This document shows, one piece after another, positions 1 to 13,100 of a stretch of 64,000 nt of DNA. Every line of letters begins with the position of its first letter. Positions within the stretch are counted from its first letter, which is position 1. Position numbers and translations under genes: made by a program. The notes beneath the pieces were generated by a model. It did no database searches and had not been told where the DNA came from. It saw only the letters and a list, made by a program, of their open reading frames with translations. Source of the DNA: Neurospora tetraspora (taxonomy: Eukaryota > Ascomycota > Sordariomycetes > Sordariales > Sordariaceae); assembly GCF_033439725.1 (NCBI RefSeq), contig NW_026944390.1:2542001-2606000 (forward strand), written 5' to 3'.

Positions 1-224
1 TAGAATGGACGCCGGTGAATATGTTGGTCAGGGCCATGCTGTCAACAATCTAGCTAGGTTGTCTAGGTAAGTGGGAGAATAGAAGATCTGACAAGACATA
101 AGGAAAAAGTCATGCACTTGACCTCTCGGCCGAGCGAGCTCGGATTTGTTTACTTCTCAAAACCTCACCAGGGGCAATCATCAAGCTCCCTGCATGTCAG
201 GAATTTTAGTACCCGACTATCGAC

Positions 225-570
225 TTGGAGACGCCCTCGCTCTCTCGCCGCTGCGGTTCCAACAGAATCAAGTGCCTCAATGACAACCAGGCGGCTGCTT
301 CGGCCTGCGAGGCTTTGATCAACGGCTTGCTTTTCCACTCGCAACAGCCTCCCGGTCAGCCCTTGCTCTGTGTGCGTCACCACGGCAGGGAGCCAGTGCT
401 GCACCAGCTGGGCCAACAACTTGACGGGTGCCCAATACGTTCACCTTCATGATGGCGCAGCGGCGATAAGTGCTGGATGGGTGTCGGGTAAGTCTTATAA
501 CACCTTGCTCGGCAGCACCTGCACCACCCAGTGCATATCTAACCGCCCTGATGGCTATAACAACAACTGA
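225..570 (+). pseudogene. Frameshifted remnant of a small cysteine-rich (fungal WD-like type) protein
   Basis: Two overlapping plus-strand frames together look like one small cysteine-rich fungal protein. The first (frame of 225) carries a segment CLNDNQAAASACEALINGL. The second (frame of 370) carries CCTSWA, then CTTQCISNRPDG near its end. The order of cysteines and these phrases resembles the secreted fungal proteins grouped under a WD-like domain; that assignment is from memory of the family. The change of frame falls between about 327 and 367, with no convincing GT-AG intron there. The final cysteine expected after NRPDG is tyrosine. No start codon or signal peptide can be placed: a stop at 207-209 precedes the first frame. 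I read it as a broken copy rather than a working gene. It could instead be a gene with an unrecognised intron or a sequencing indel. Confidence 0.4.
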
Positions 571-3500
571 GGGGGCTGTTGATGGTGGTGTGGACGGCAA
601 AGACGGGGCGATATGTGATGAGAATTCGTGAGGGCTTGTGTGGAGATGGGTGTGCAAATTGAGGAAGGAGGTGAAGAATGAAAAGGGTCCTAGTTCCAAG
701 AGCGTGCACTTGTAGCCCTGTTTGTACGATAGCTTACTGGAATACCAAGAACTGTCCATTGACTCCTCCTCTGCTTGATGTGATTTTGCAAGTCCCGTAA
801 TCTTCGGGAACCGTACCCCGAATTTGGCTTGGTGCATTTGAACTAGGTTCTGATATGACGAAGGCATGTAGGCCGTCCCTCCTCCTCTGCAATTGGACTG
901 TTTCCCCGAGTGATTCTGAAGGAGAATTAGACGTAAATCCCGAATGAAGACCACCAAACGGTAGAATGGGAAAGAGCGGGTTGGAAGAATGTATGACGAG
1001 AAGGCCATCTCTAGTTCAAAGTGAACTGCCACAGGAAAGCCGTAGAATTGAATTGAGGACAGGCATGAACCTTCCCCTTGCCCCACCTTGCAGAGCAAAG
1101 CGAGACAAAACGGAGTAAACATGGGAGGAAGGCGTTGAGGCGCTTCTAGCCCAGACGAGTAGCCAGAGAAAAGAGTAAAACGGACACTCCCATAAGGAGA
1201 CTCCAGTCAACATGGCGAGTAGACCAGCAACTGTGAAGTCTGCGAATGAGTCAGTAGCCAGCCACCGGCTTTATTCCGAATCGATGACACTGGGGAAAAC
1301 ATATGTATTTGGTTGAGATTTGAGATCCTGATCTTCTCACGATGCGACCCCCACTCGAGCGTATACCGCCTTTTCGAGTAGTAGAACCTTGGCTGGTTGC
1401 GGGCCTCACTGGCTTGCCCTCAGGGACGGCAGAGCCGTGGGATCACGGCATCTCGCAGACGATGTTGGCTGGCGCTTGGGGTTACAGCTGAAGTTGACTT
1501 GATGCTTGAACTGTAGCCGCGGGTGGGTGGTAGGGCGACATTCCGAAACCACGTTGAAGGAGTTTAGTGGCTTCCGTGGCACCAGGTGACCGTAAAAGCC
1601 ACGTGGAGAGCGCTCGTCCGTGAGGGCCGATGATTTTACCCGGAAAGTTCGTGATTTCGGGGTCGGGGCCGGATGTAGTCGAAGTAGCGGGAGGTTAGGA
1701 ACAGAAGAGATGATATCGTGGGATGATGTGTTACCGACGCGTCCGGATCATCGGCAATGGCGTGCTCTTATCAATGTCGTTATTGGTGTTGAGGTTGAGA
1801 TCGCTCGGTTTCAGGCCAGCAAAATGACTTGCAGAAGCCAGGAAGGAGTGGCAGACTGTGGTCTCAGTCGCCGGTGAACGTTCCTACCCCTTGTTGTCGA
1901 ATGGGAGAAGGAGGTGAAGCTTCACAAAGGACCGTTGGAGCTGCAAAGGCGATGATGTCAATCATTGGAGAAAAGAGCTGATTGGACAAGGAACCCCTCC
2001 TTTTGGTGCGCTTGAGCCCCACTATCAGTCGTGGAAAGTGGGGTCAGCGCTGGAGTTTCTCGGGGATGGCGCTAGCAGGGATGAGCTGAACTTTGACAAA
2101 ACGAAGCCATCGTGAAAAAAGCGGCTCCTCTTGCGGCTGTCACCATCCTCGATGGCGGGGCATTCTCGTTCTTTCTTCAAGTTGCATATCGAAGAGAACC
2201 AAGATACCAAACAGCACCTACCACGCCAGCCCGGATGGAAGTCTTCAGACCTCTGCCGTGCCGTAACATGTCATGACTCGGAGGGGCACCTCGAATCACG
2301 ATCACTCAACTTCCAAGACAGTCCATGACAGGCTGCACTGTCCAAGTGTTTGGGCAGTAACCATTCCGAAGGACAGATGCTACACCGATTTCAAGACATA
2401 TCGTTGGCTTGGAGGTCATCTCTTTGAACAATAAGCATAACAGGTTGGTAGGACGGTTGGGCTCCAGTTCCCAGCGCCACCTAACTCGGAAGCGGGAACG
2501 GGTTCGACTATGATACGTCCATGAAGCTAGACGAACCAGGCCGACTTGAACCGTGTCATCCGCGGAGAGAAAGAAGTGCATGCAGAGAGTGAAAAGACTC
2601 TTTTCGGACGAAAGCTGGAGAGACCAATGAGAGTGGGCAAACACCAATGAGGGAGGGAAGAGAGAGAGAGAGAGCAATAAGAAGGTTGCCGTGTAAAGCG
2701 AAGACTGACGAAAGCTGCAGCAAGAAGAGAGGGTTCCATCACCCATTCGAGCTTGGCACTACTACTAGGCCCATCCAAGAGCGTGCAAGTGCAGCTGGTA
2801 ACCACCCATCTTGAGAACTCAGCTTTGACACACAGCGTCGAGGTTGGTCTGACTGCCCGTGAGTGAGGGGGTTGAGGTAATCAAAGGAAGCAAGTGCTGC
2901 TGAATCTGGCTTCCCCCCTCTCGAGGGTCTTCGGGATCCTTCCCGTTCCTCGCCTCGAGTCTGCCTCCCGTCATTTCTTATAAGTGCATTCATACCTCCC
3001 TTTATCATATCGATATCTCCCCTCCTCCTTCTGCCTTGCTAGTTGGCTTCTGGGTATCCCGCTCTCTTATAGTCTACTTACTCTCTTCACACCATCACCC
3101 CTTTTTCGAATCAACAACCCTCGTCTGTTCTGACCCACTATCTCTACTCTTTTGGAATCGAAGGATCTCGATTCTAGACCCAAAACTCACGCAACCCGCG
3201 TATCCTCCAGCAGCTCTGCACCAGTCACGGTGCAGCATTCCACTGGGTCCAACAGCTAGCCAACAGAGCTACGGGAAGCTCCAGTAGCTTCGCGCGGGGT
3301 CGATTCATTTGGTAGTGCCGCTAAGAGCATCTGACCATCAAGGTGCGTGGTGCTGCCCCACTTGCTCGTCTGTTATTGTCAGTGTCAGCCCAACCTCGGA
3401 CAAGGACCAGGAATAGAATCATACGTTTCGCATGTCATGGCATGTCATGGCTCTCCAAGCTATATCTGTTCCTGGTCCCCAAGGGATCGGGCCTCCCTTC

Positions 3501-3577
3501 TCTTTCTTTCCATCTATGAACGCGTCCTGACGTTCTGATCCTACCTCTATCCAGCAACCCCCCATCCATCTTCCACC
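571..3577. other. Non-coding stretch upstream of glycogen phosphorylase
   Basis: No open frame here resembles a protein I recognise. The last 600 bases are pyrimidine-rich and probably hold promoter and 5' UTR of the phosphorylase gene. CCCCT elements (reverse of the stress element AGGGG) occur at 3019-3023 and 3098-3102; such elements control glycogen genes in other ascomycetes, so a stress link is an inference only. A GA tract lies near 2657-2676, and a 10-bp unit CATGTCATGG is doubled at 3431-3450. Confidence 0.5.
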
Positions 3578-6398
3578 ATGGCCTCCACCAACACGCAGCG
3601 TGTCCCCCTCAGAGAAAGGAGGCCATCCGTTGGCGCTCCCCTCGTCGATATCCAGGGCGGCGTTGCTCCTGCCGGTGTCTCTCGTCCCAAACACAAGAGA
3701 ACCCTCACCGGCTTCGGTCCTGGAGAGATCAAGAACGTTGAAGGTATGGACTTAGAGTTAAGATACAAGACGGCCACTAACATCATCTTCCCAACCAGCC
3801 TCTATCCCCGAGCCCCAGCGCAAGGCTTGGCTCGAGCACCAGACCAGCGGCTTCAAGGACAAGGACGGCTTCGAAACCGAGGTTGTCCGCCATGTCGAGA
3901 CTACCCTTGCCCGTAGCATGTACAACTGCGACGAACAGGCCGCCTACTCTGCCTGCAGTCTGGCCTTCCGTGACCGTCTCATTCTCGAGTGGAACCGCAC
4001 TCAGCAGCGCCAGACCTTCGCCGACAGCAAGCGTGTCTACTATCTTTCCCTAGAGTTCCTCATGGGCCGTGCCCTCGACAACGCCATGCTCAACATCGGA
4101 CAAAAGGACGTGGCCAAGGCTGGTCTCGCCGAGCTCGGCTTCAGAATCGAGGATGTCATCGAACAGGAGCACGATGCTGCTCTCGGAAACGGTGGTCTCG
4201 GCCGTCTCGCTGCCTGCTTCCTCGACAGTCTGGCTTCCCTCAACTACCCGGCCTGGGGTTACGGCCTCAGGTACCGCTACGGTATCTTCAAGCAGGAGAT
4301 CATCGACGGATACCAGGTCGAGGTGCCAGACTACTGGCTCGACTTCAACCCCTGGGAGTTCCCGCGTCACGATGTCACTGTCGATATTCAGTTCTACGGC
4401 CATGTCACCAAGCGGACTGATGACAACGGCAAGACCATCGCTACCTGGGATGGCGGCGAGATCGTCAAGGCTGTCGCTTACGATGTCCCCATTCCCGGCT
4501 ATGCCACTCCTTCGACCAACAACCTGAGACTGTGGTCCAGCAAGGCTGCCAGCGGAGAGTTCGACTTCCAAAAGTTCAATAGCGGCGACTACGAGAACTC
4601 GGTCGCTGACCAGCAACGTGCTGAGACCATCAGCGCCGTGCTTTACCCCAACGACAACCTCGACCGCGGAAAGGAGCTTCGTCTCAAGCAGCAATACTTC
4701 TGGGTTGCCGCTTCCCTCTACGATATTGTCCGTCGATTCAAGAAGTCCAAGCGCGCGTGGAAGGAGTTCCCCGAACAGGTTGCCATCCAGCTGAACGACA
4801 CCCACCCGACTCTGGCTGTTGTTGAGCTCCAGCGTATTCTCGTCGATCTCGAGGGCCTTGATTGGGATGAGGCCTGGGGCATCGTCACTAACACTTTCGG
4901 TTACACCAACCACACCGTCCTTCCCGAGGCTCTCGAGAAGTGGTCCGTCCCCTTGTTCCAGCATCTCCTGCCCCGCCACCTCCAGCTCATCTACGACATC
5001 AACCTGTTCTTCCTCCAGACCGTCGAGCGCAAGTTCCCCAAGGACCGCGATATGCTTGGTCGCGTCTCCATCATTGAGGAGGCTCAGCCCAAGATGGTCC
5101 GCATGGCTCACTTGGCTATTGTTGGTTCTCACAAGGTCAACGGTGTTGCTGAGCTGCACTCCGATCTCATCAAGACCACCATCTTCAAGGACTTCGTTGA
5201 GGTCTTTGGCCCCGACAAGTTCACCAACGTCACCAACGGTATCACTCCCCGCAGATGGCTCCACCAGGCCAACCCTCGCCTCTCCGAGCTCATCTCCAGC
5301 AAGACCGGTAGCCAAAACTTCCTCAAGGATCTGACCGAGCTGGCCAAGATCGAGCACTACAAGGACGATCCCGACTTCCGTAAGGAGTGGGCCGAGATCA
5401 AGTATGCCAACAAGGTCCGCCTGGCCAAGTACATCAAGAAGACCACCGGTGTCGATGTCAACCCATCTGCCCTCTTTGACGTCCAGGTCAAGCGTATCCA
5501 CGAGTACAAGCGCCAACAGATGAACATCTTTGGTGTCATCCACCGCTATCTTACCCTCAAGTCTCTCTCGCCTGAGGAGAGGAAGAAGTTCCAACCCAAA
5601 GTCTCCATCTTTGGTGGCAAGGCTGCTCCTGGCTACTGGATGGCCAAGCAGATTATACACTTGATCAACGCTGTTGGAGCCGTTGTCAACAACGACAAGG
5701 AGATTGGTGATCTGCTCAAGGTCATCTTCCTCGAGGATTACAACGTCAGCAAGGCCGAGATGATCATTCCCGCGTCTGATCTCAGCGAGCATATCTCGAC
5801 TGCTGGTACCGAGTGAGTTTTCCGTTATACGGGTTGGGAAAACTAGAAGCTAACCAATAACAGGGCCTCCGGTACCAGTAACATGAAGTTCGTCCTCAAC
5901 GGTGGTCTCATCATCGGAACTTGCGATGGTGCCAACGTAAGCAAACCCTCTTTCCATGCCATTTAATCTCTCGCTAACCCACCCTAGATCGAAATCACCC
6001 GCGAAATTGGCGAACAGAACATCTTCCTCTTCGGTAACCTCGCCGAAGACGTCGAGGACATCCGCCACAATCATACGTACGGCTCGCACACGGTCGACCC
6101 TGACCTTGTCAAGGTGTTCGAGGCCATCGAGAAGGGCACCTTCGGCGAGCCCAACGACTTCATGGGCATGATCTCTGCCGTCCGCGACCACGGCGACTTC
6201 TACCTCGTGTCGGATGACTTCCACAGTTACATCGAGACTCAGGAGCTCGTTGACAAGGCCTACCGCGACCAGGAGGGCTGGATCACCAAGAGCATTGAGA
6301 GCGTGGCGAGAATGGGCTTCTTCAGCTCGGATCGGTGCATCAATGAGTATGCGGAGGGCATCTGGAATATTGAGCCTTTGCCTATTAAGGACCAGTAA
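3578..6398 (+). CDS. GPH1: Glycogen phosphorylase (GT35)
   Basis: Cleaves alpha-1,4-linked glucose from glycogen with phosphate, releasing glucose-1-phosphate in the cytosol. Four exons fit: 3578-3743, 3799-5812, 5864-5936 and 5988-6398, all with GT-AG borders, giving 887 residues, the usual size of fungal phosphorylases. The start is the first ATG of the open frame (MASTNTQRVPLRERRPSVG); the short basic N-terminal arm with Ser/Thr is where fungal enzymes are phosphorylated. Landmarks seen: NGGLGRLAACFLDSLA and GYGLRYRYG in the N-terminal half, TNHTVLPEALEKW in the middle, VKRIHEYKRQ, and GTSNMKFVLNGG across the second splice junction. The lysine of that last motif (about residue 735) holds pyridoxal phosphate. 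All family hallmarks are intact. Codon use is strongly C-ending, as in a highly expressed gene. Upstream CCCCT boxes suggest stress control. Confidence 0.97.
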
Positions 6399-7206
6399 GG
6401 GGTGCAAAACCACACCGGGAAAGGGGAGACGGAAGATGAAAAGGGGGAAGCTGGATACCTATAACATTCTCAGATAGTCTTTTGGGTGGAGTGGATTAAG
6501 GGGAGAGGACGGGGTTGATGACTTACATTCTTGATTACGCCGTTACGATTCACATGATCCTATGAGTGATGGCCTTTATTTGAATACAAAACATTTATGA
6601 CTTTTTACATTTGCCTGAATCACTCGCAATTTTGCATGGTTGATTGATGGTGGTGAACATCAAATGTAACACTTCTGCCTTCTAACGACGCACTTGACAA
6701 AGGGACATGACAGTGATTAACAGAAAGAAGCAGAAATAAGTCACCATGTGGCTGAATGCTCCAAATTCCGGACAAGGCGAATTCCCTGATTATGGTGCTG
6801 CTAATATTCATCGCGAACAAGTTCCACGTTGAATGGAATTGTCGAGTGTCTCCTCATTGACATATCTCCTCTTCTAGACTCCAACGGTGGTTCATTCATG
6901 TTATCATCAGGTACCTCCTTCTAGTTCTTTGATGCGCCCTCAATGCCTTCTCCTTCTTCAGGTTATGTTTCCCTGGGGCTGTGGGCTGTGTCTAATATCC
7001 TCCAGTTGTCTCACTTTTCTGCCCTTATTTTATTTACGTTTACTTTTGACTCCCTTCTCCTGGTTATGTTTATGATTGATACTTTCATCGTACTTGCTTT
7101 GATATGAATGTCCGGTCCAGGCTACTTTCGGGCTGTCTTTATCTATGACGTTTGACAACTTCCGTTCGCGGTGGTAAAACCGTAAAATAGACTCTTGTCT
7201 ACTACG

Positions 7207-7241
7207 TTTGGTTTGGTTTGGTTTGGTTTGGTTTGGTTTGG
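7207..7241 (+). repeat. (TTTGG)7 microsatellite
   Basis: Seven uninterrupted copies of TTTGG. A simple repeat in intergenic DNA, likely length-variable; no function is suggested by the sequence. Confidence 0.95.
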
Positions 7242-7464
7242 TGTCTTTGGTCTTGATCGCCGGTCTTGATCGCCAGGGGCCCAGGGGGCAGTTTTATGTC
7301 AGGTATGTTGTGGTGTTTGTGAAATTGTGAAACATCTGCCGCATTCATGGATGTCCCCTTTTGCGAGGAGAGTGAGACTCTTATATTCGCTGAACTTCGC
7401 TGAAGGTATTATTATGTCTTTAGAATAAAAAAAAACTGCTGCGTGTCAGAAGAAAGATAAAGGT

Positions 7465-8040
7465 TTTCTGATACATCCCGTCTCCTTCTAACATTAGCCT
7501 AGGTCTAGTGCCATCTGATTCGCGAAGATACCTAGGTAATGATCTTCTAGTTAGGTGGTTTTTCTGTTTGTGTTGTCTTGATTCCGGTATGGTATTTGAT
7601 GGAGGGAAAATGGTACAGATCCAGCACGATCGCTTTTCTACCTTGTCTGTTCAGGCCGCGGCTTACATACCTACTTGGAACTTTCTAAACAAACAGTGAC
7701 CAGTGACGCCTAACTCTTATCTTCGCTCAAGGCATTATTATTATTATATTTTGATTTTCTTCTGACACGCAGTCTTTCTTTTTATTCTGACAAAGTTTTT
7801 CTGATACATCTCCTTCTAACGCTGGTAGCCTAAATTCGCGAAGATAAGGTAGGTAATGATCTTCTAGGTGGTTTTTCTATTGTCTTGATTCCGGTATTTG
7901 ATGGAGGGACTGGGAATGGTTTAGAGTACTCTGGTCCACATCCAGATCCAGCACGATCCGTCACTTTTCTACCTCTACCTTGGCTGTTTCAGGCCGCGGC
8001 TACATTTGATACATACTTGGATCTTTTTAAACAAAGAGTG
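7465..8040 (+). repeat. Imperfect direct duplication, two copies of about 240 bp
   Basis: Copy 1 (about 7465-7698) and copy 2 (about 7794-8040) share, in the same order, TTTTCTGATACATC, TTCGCGAAGATA, AGGTAATGATCTTCTAG, TGTCTTGATTCCGGTAT, a GATGGAGGGA motif, CAGGCCGCGGCT, and a closing GTGAC..GACGCC. The copies differ by many small indels, so the duplication is old. Neither copy shows a sustained coding frame. They may be remnants of a repeated non-coding element. Confidence 0.75.
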
Positions 8041-8720
8041 ACTGGCGACGCCTGGCGAGATTATCAAGAAGCTTTTTCATTGGATAAAGCATGTTTTCCA
8101 TGGTTCTCGTCGGTTTTATCTGGTTTTCTTTCTTCTTCTTCTTGAATTCCGTATGTATGTCCCTTCTCTTGCATAGATAGGGTGTATCTGGCGTAGCGTA
8201 TGGGCTGGGCTCTTTGACCAGAGCTTTAATGTACGCAATTTTGTTGCTGGTCCTGACCTACCTGCAGGAAGCTCGGCTGGTGTAGCACAAACACAAACTG
8301 AAAGATTTGATCGATGTCGGTAACCCCGTTGAAATACGCCGCATCGGCCTGCCGTCCGTTACAATTCTTCAAGAAGCTTTTTGTGGTCCTGCATGCACGC
8401 ACGAGGTCGAGGGCGCGGAGTATCTATCGCCGTTTATAGCTTAAGCTATGTGCTGTTCCTCTAGGATGGTGGTACGGAAGTCGGACGTCGGCGAACGGTA
8501 AGGCTTAGCTAGAGTTTGTACGACGTGAAGACTGCGTGAAGCTGCATGCTTCGGGGTAAGATCTTCATGAAGTCGGTGTTCTAGAAGGCAACGTAGAAGG
8601 ACGAGAGGTCTGAGTTCGTATGATCTAGACCCCTCAAGACTACTAGGAGCTAGCTCATATGGGGGAGTTATATATGAGTGTATAGAATAGGGGCGTGTTC
8701 TAAATTTTCTAACGTTGATC

Positions 8721-10158
8721 TAGAGCCTATACAAATCGACCCCTGCGGTTGATATGCAGTAAATATGTAGTTGATTATACCGCATGTGGCTCAAAGAAGA
8801 CGTTTAGGACCTTGGCACGTACTACGCTAGCCAGGGAGCCTTGTAACCCGCCTATAACTCCCTTGTAATCGACGTGTCGTTTGTAGAAGGCTTGGTCGAT
8901 TTCTTAAAAGGGTATTGTAATGTGCTAAACTTGGTTGATCGCAAAAGCTGAGAATCTCAGCTTTTTTAAAGGTATTTTCATTAATCTGACTTAATAAAGG
9001 TATTAGGATAGGAGTATTGGCTAATTACTTTACTAGTATTTATTAAAAGTATTAACGGTTGTATTTAATATTTGATATAAATTTTCCTACTCTTTTTTAT
9101 ATAATAATCTCTAATAAATTGAAATACTTCTATTAATTATAAATTATATTTAATAACGAGTGTAATTCTTTCTAATATGTATATTACTTATAATTATTTT
9201 ATTAATTACTTCGATACGGACCCGCGGTAATTAAAATGTTATATAGGGGTTAATATACCCTAATTAATTTAAAGGGGAGGCGGTTATTCGAAATATCCTC
9301 TATTTAAATTATAAGACGAAGCTATTTGACCTATATTATATACGGCGGTATCCCTTTATATAATTAATTAATTAAATATCTATTAATATTAGTATTCGTA
9401 GTACCATTTAAATATTTATCGAGTAAAAGGTTATAACCTTCTTATATATTTGTACTTATAATAAAATTTATTAAAATGTAGCTCATTACTTTAATTATAG
9501 TGTTTCAATAGTTAATTATAACTTTTATAAGGTATTTCGAGCTATAATTCTTTTATATAATTAAATTATTCGATTACTAATACCCGATAAAATATATAAG
9601 TTAGTATTAAAAGATAGGAAATTTAATTGGTTCTTTAAATACTATATTAATATAATCGATAGCACGCTAATATATACCCGGGTACTAACCGACGAAATAT
9701 AAATATAGCGGGGTTGAAAGAATTATGTAGTATAGAATATTTTCGTTGCGACTGGGTTTAACGGGTTATTTACGTATATACTTTCAGAAATAGAAGGATC
9801 GATATATAATTTAAAATTATTAAACTTAATATTCGTTTTTAGATTTTCAATACTGCTAGGGAAACTCTACTTCGCCGATTTAATGTTTTATTTAATACGT
9901 AGGATTTTAGTACTATACTTTATAGTATAATATTATTTAGTTGAATATAGCGGAGGAGGACGGGGAAGGCGACCGAAGAATAAGAAAGAGTTATATAATT
10001 TAAAGTATTTGAAATATTGTATAAAGGTTAAGATCGTTATCGGTAAAATAAAGAAGCAATTTAAAATTATACGGTCGGTAGTATTATAATATCTTATTGA
10101 AATTTAGTATAATATTATATATATGGTTATTACGCTATATAATTAAATTAAATAATAA
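8721..10158. other. Degenerate AT-rich sequence left of the first Gypsy copy
   Basis: RIP-mutated sequence without any frame I can assign. A short perfect hairpin, AAAGCTGAGAATCTCAGCTTT, sits near 8944-8965. GTTGAT motifs at 8714, 8738 and 8931 are probable subterminal repeats of the outer element. Confidence 0.4.
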
Positions 10159-13100
10159 TGTGGGGAATTTTCTCTGGTTTTTTAATATAGACCAAGGGGG
10201 TTATCAAAAGCAGAGTAATTTGGATAGGGAAGAGCAGATCTATCGGACCGTCTCTTCCGAACTCCGAAAGTAAGTAATTATAATAAAGATCTCTAAGGAT
10301 AAAAAAGGTAATACTTCTCCTTAAAACGAAAGGGAGAAGGGTAAGCAATTTAAACTAAGTATTACTTCAATTAGTAGAATATACTTAAGCTTCGTTCCTA
10401 AAAAGATTTCAACATTAAATTTATTTGTAATCCTTTCCTTAAGAATTTAATTTCTGAATTTATTCCCAATTCTAAAGTAATTAATTTAGGAATAAAATTC
10501 TACTTCCCCCTCCTTCCTTTAATAATTAATGATTACAATTTGAAAATTTTATTCTAGTATCTTCGTAAAATTATTCTTAACCTTTAAATTAATATTTTGT
10601 TTTAAAATTTCAAATAAATTATACTTTTCTATAGTAATATATTTATATTCTATTTTAAATCATAATAAGGACCAAATAAAATTTAAATTCCTAACTAAAT
10701 TAATTAATACGAATTCGAAAAATTTCCAGCCGGGACTTCTTATAAATACGGAAATTATCCCCATAGATTTTGGAATATTAATTTAAACGCCGGAAGCTGA
10801 ATAGCAAATAATTAATTAATTCCCTTAGTAAAAAAATCTTTCACTCGATTTAACGGAAATTTTAATTCCGGATACATACGGATCTCCGCCTCTTTAATTA
10901 ATCTATAATTTACCGATATTAATTAATAAATACCCTAACCCCTTCCCTCCTTATAATGAAATTAATAATAACTTAAATTATAAAACGAAATTAAGAAGAA
11001 ATTAAATTAGAAAGATATTAATAAGAGATTTAAATAACGAATTAATAAAAAAGAAATATAAAAATCAAAACGAAAACGAAGAATAAATCCGTTCCTTATT
11101 TATTAAAACCCTTTAATAAATAAATACTTACGTTCTCTATATTAAACTCCTCCTCTAATTAATCGGACCCTTACTTAATATAATTATTATAATATTCTAA
11201 ATCCTACTTTTAATTATTATAGTGCTAAGAATATTCCTAACCGAAGCGAATTATATTAATTAAAAAATAGTTTTTAATAAATTAAATAAGGGACTTCGCC
11301 ACCCTAAATAATAACTAACAATAATATATTAAACGCTACAAAAGAATAGATTTTTAACCGAGGATTATGAAGACCGAATACTAATAATATAAAGGTACTT
11401 ATACAAAGAAGATTATTTTAATAAAAAATATTAAATTAACCCCCCCTTAATTATTTATTTTAATACTAATATTTACTTTATATATTTACTACTTATAAAC
11501 TTTATTACTATTCCCTCTTTTTATTACTTCTTTACTTCTAATAATATTTTCCTAAGAAATATACTTAATACCGCTACTAATACTTAGGACTTATTTACTC
11601 TTACTACTAAAATATCTATTAACGTTATTATAACCCTGTTTACTAATAATGTTACCTTCGCTTACGATATTATCCCGAAGAAAAAATTCGATAGTAAAAA
11701 AATCTCTAAATACTTAGAATTCTTCGAAAGAAAAGTCAGTTTTTATAATTTCGTCAATAAAGAAGTTAAAATTAATATTTAGTTCTAATAGTATAAGAAA
11801 GAGCCTAAGGATATTAATAAGGGTCTCTTCCGCTGCTTTAAAAACGAAAGGATTTATATTTAAAAAGAATTCTCTAAACTCCTTAAAGTTGTTTATAAAA
11901 TTAAGGACCCGGAATAGACTAATAATACTTCTATTACTTTAAAAAAATTCTATAATAAATACGTCCTTTATTAAAAAATAAATATTATAAACGCTATTAT
12001 TAATTATTCCGCCCTATTTACTCGTTAATTTTCTATTAATTATAAAAGTATTAATCGGTTCGCTATTAAGAATTTCTATAAAAAATTATACTTTAATACT
12101 CGCTATATAATTATTACCTCTATATATAAATTTAAAGAATCCTTATACAAAATAATTTAGAATGATTTCTCTTGGAAATTAACTAAATTTATTATTAAAT
12201 AATTTAATAATATCGATACTAACGAATGTTCCGGTTTTAATAAAAATAAAGAAAAAATAATTATTAAGAAGTGTAAAAGTAAAAAAAAAGTTGTTAACTT
12301 AAATTCCTCCTTTAATTCCTTTAAAAACGAATCCGTTATAATTAAGAAGGTTACTACTAAAATTACTAAGCCTATTAAAAAGACTATTATATTTATTGAA
12401 AAGACTATAAAAAACCTCGCTAGCTAAATAAAATAGCTAATTATTACCCGTACTAATATTTACGCGCCCCCTACTTACTAATTTCCCCTTCCTATTTAAT
12501 AACTTAATATTTATTAACTTGATTATATTAAGCCCGGTAACGCCTAAATTAATATTATATTAATCTTTACTTTCTATAATATTAAAGGTAATAAAAATAA
12601 TTGTAACGACCGTAGTTTAAGTAACCCTTACTAGTAAATTTACTATTAGTATAATATTAAAGACTATTTTATTTACGAATATAAATAAAACAAAATTAAC
12701 TATAATTGTAATATTATCATTTATAAATAAATTAAGCTTTAAAAATTAATAAAAATAATAATTTATAAAGGTAAAATATTGGACTATAGTAACCGTCTAC
12801 TTTAAAATTTATACGCTTCTACTACCCGCCAAAACTAATTTAATAACTTAATCTACTCTTTAATAATTATATCTCCTAATTATGCCAACTACCCTAAATT
12901 CAGAAAATAGGAATTAAATATATAAAGCAAATAACCCTAATAATCCCTATTTCGTTCTTTATTTCAACCTATTCTATAAAAGTATTAAAATACGTTAAAA
13001 ATGAATTAAGGAGTAATAACGGAAAACGCAAAAAACCGGCGATATTAATACTATTTAAATAAAAATCTTCGATAGCCTCTATAAATTTACAACCGAAATT

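Larger units (their letters stand above)
6399..8689. other. Intergenic region 3' of glycogen phosphorylase
   Basis: No gene recognised. The first few hundred bases are probably 3' UTR and terminator of the phosphorylase gene. The stretch holds a pentanucleotide tract at 7207-7241 and an imperfect direct duplication (about 7465-7698 and 7794-8040), both listed separately. GC content falls towards the AT-rich island that follows. Confidence 0.5.

Noticed and set aside
319-1122. 267-codon minus-strand open frame
   Set aside because: Overlaps the cysteine-rich remnant antisense; composition is random and no motif is seen.
4050-5792. 580-codon open frame antisense to glycogen phosphorylase
   Set aside because: It mirrors the C-ending codon bias of the sense gene; the Leu/Val/Asp-rich product resembles no family.
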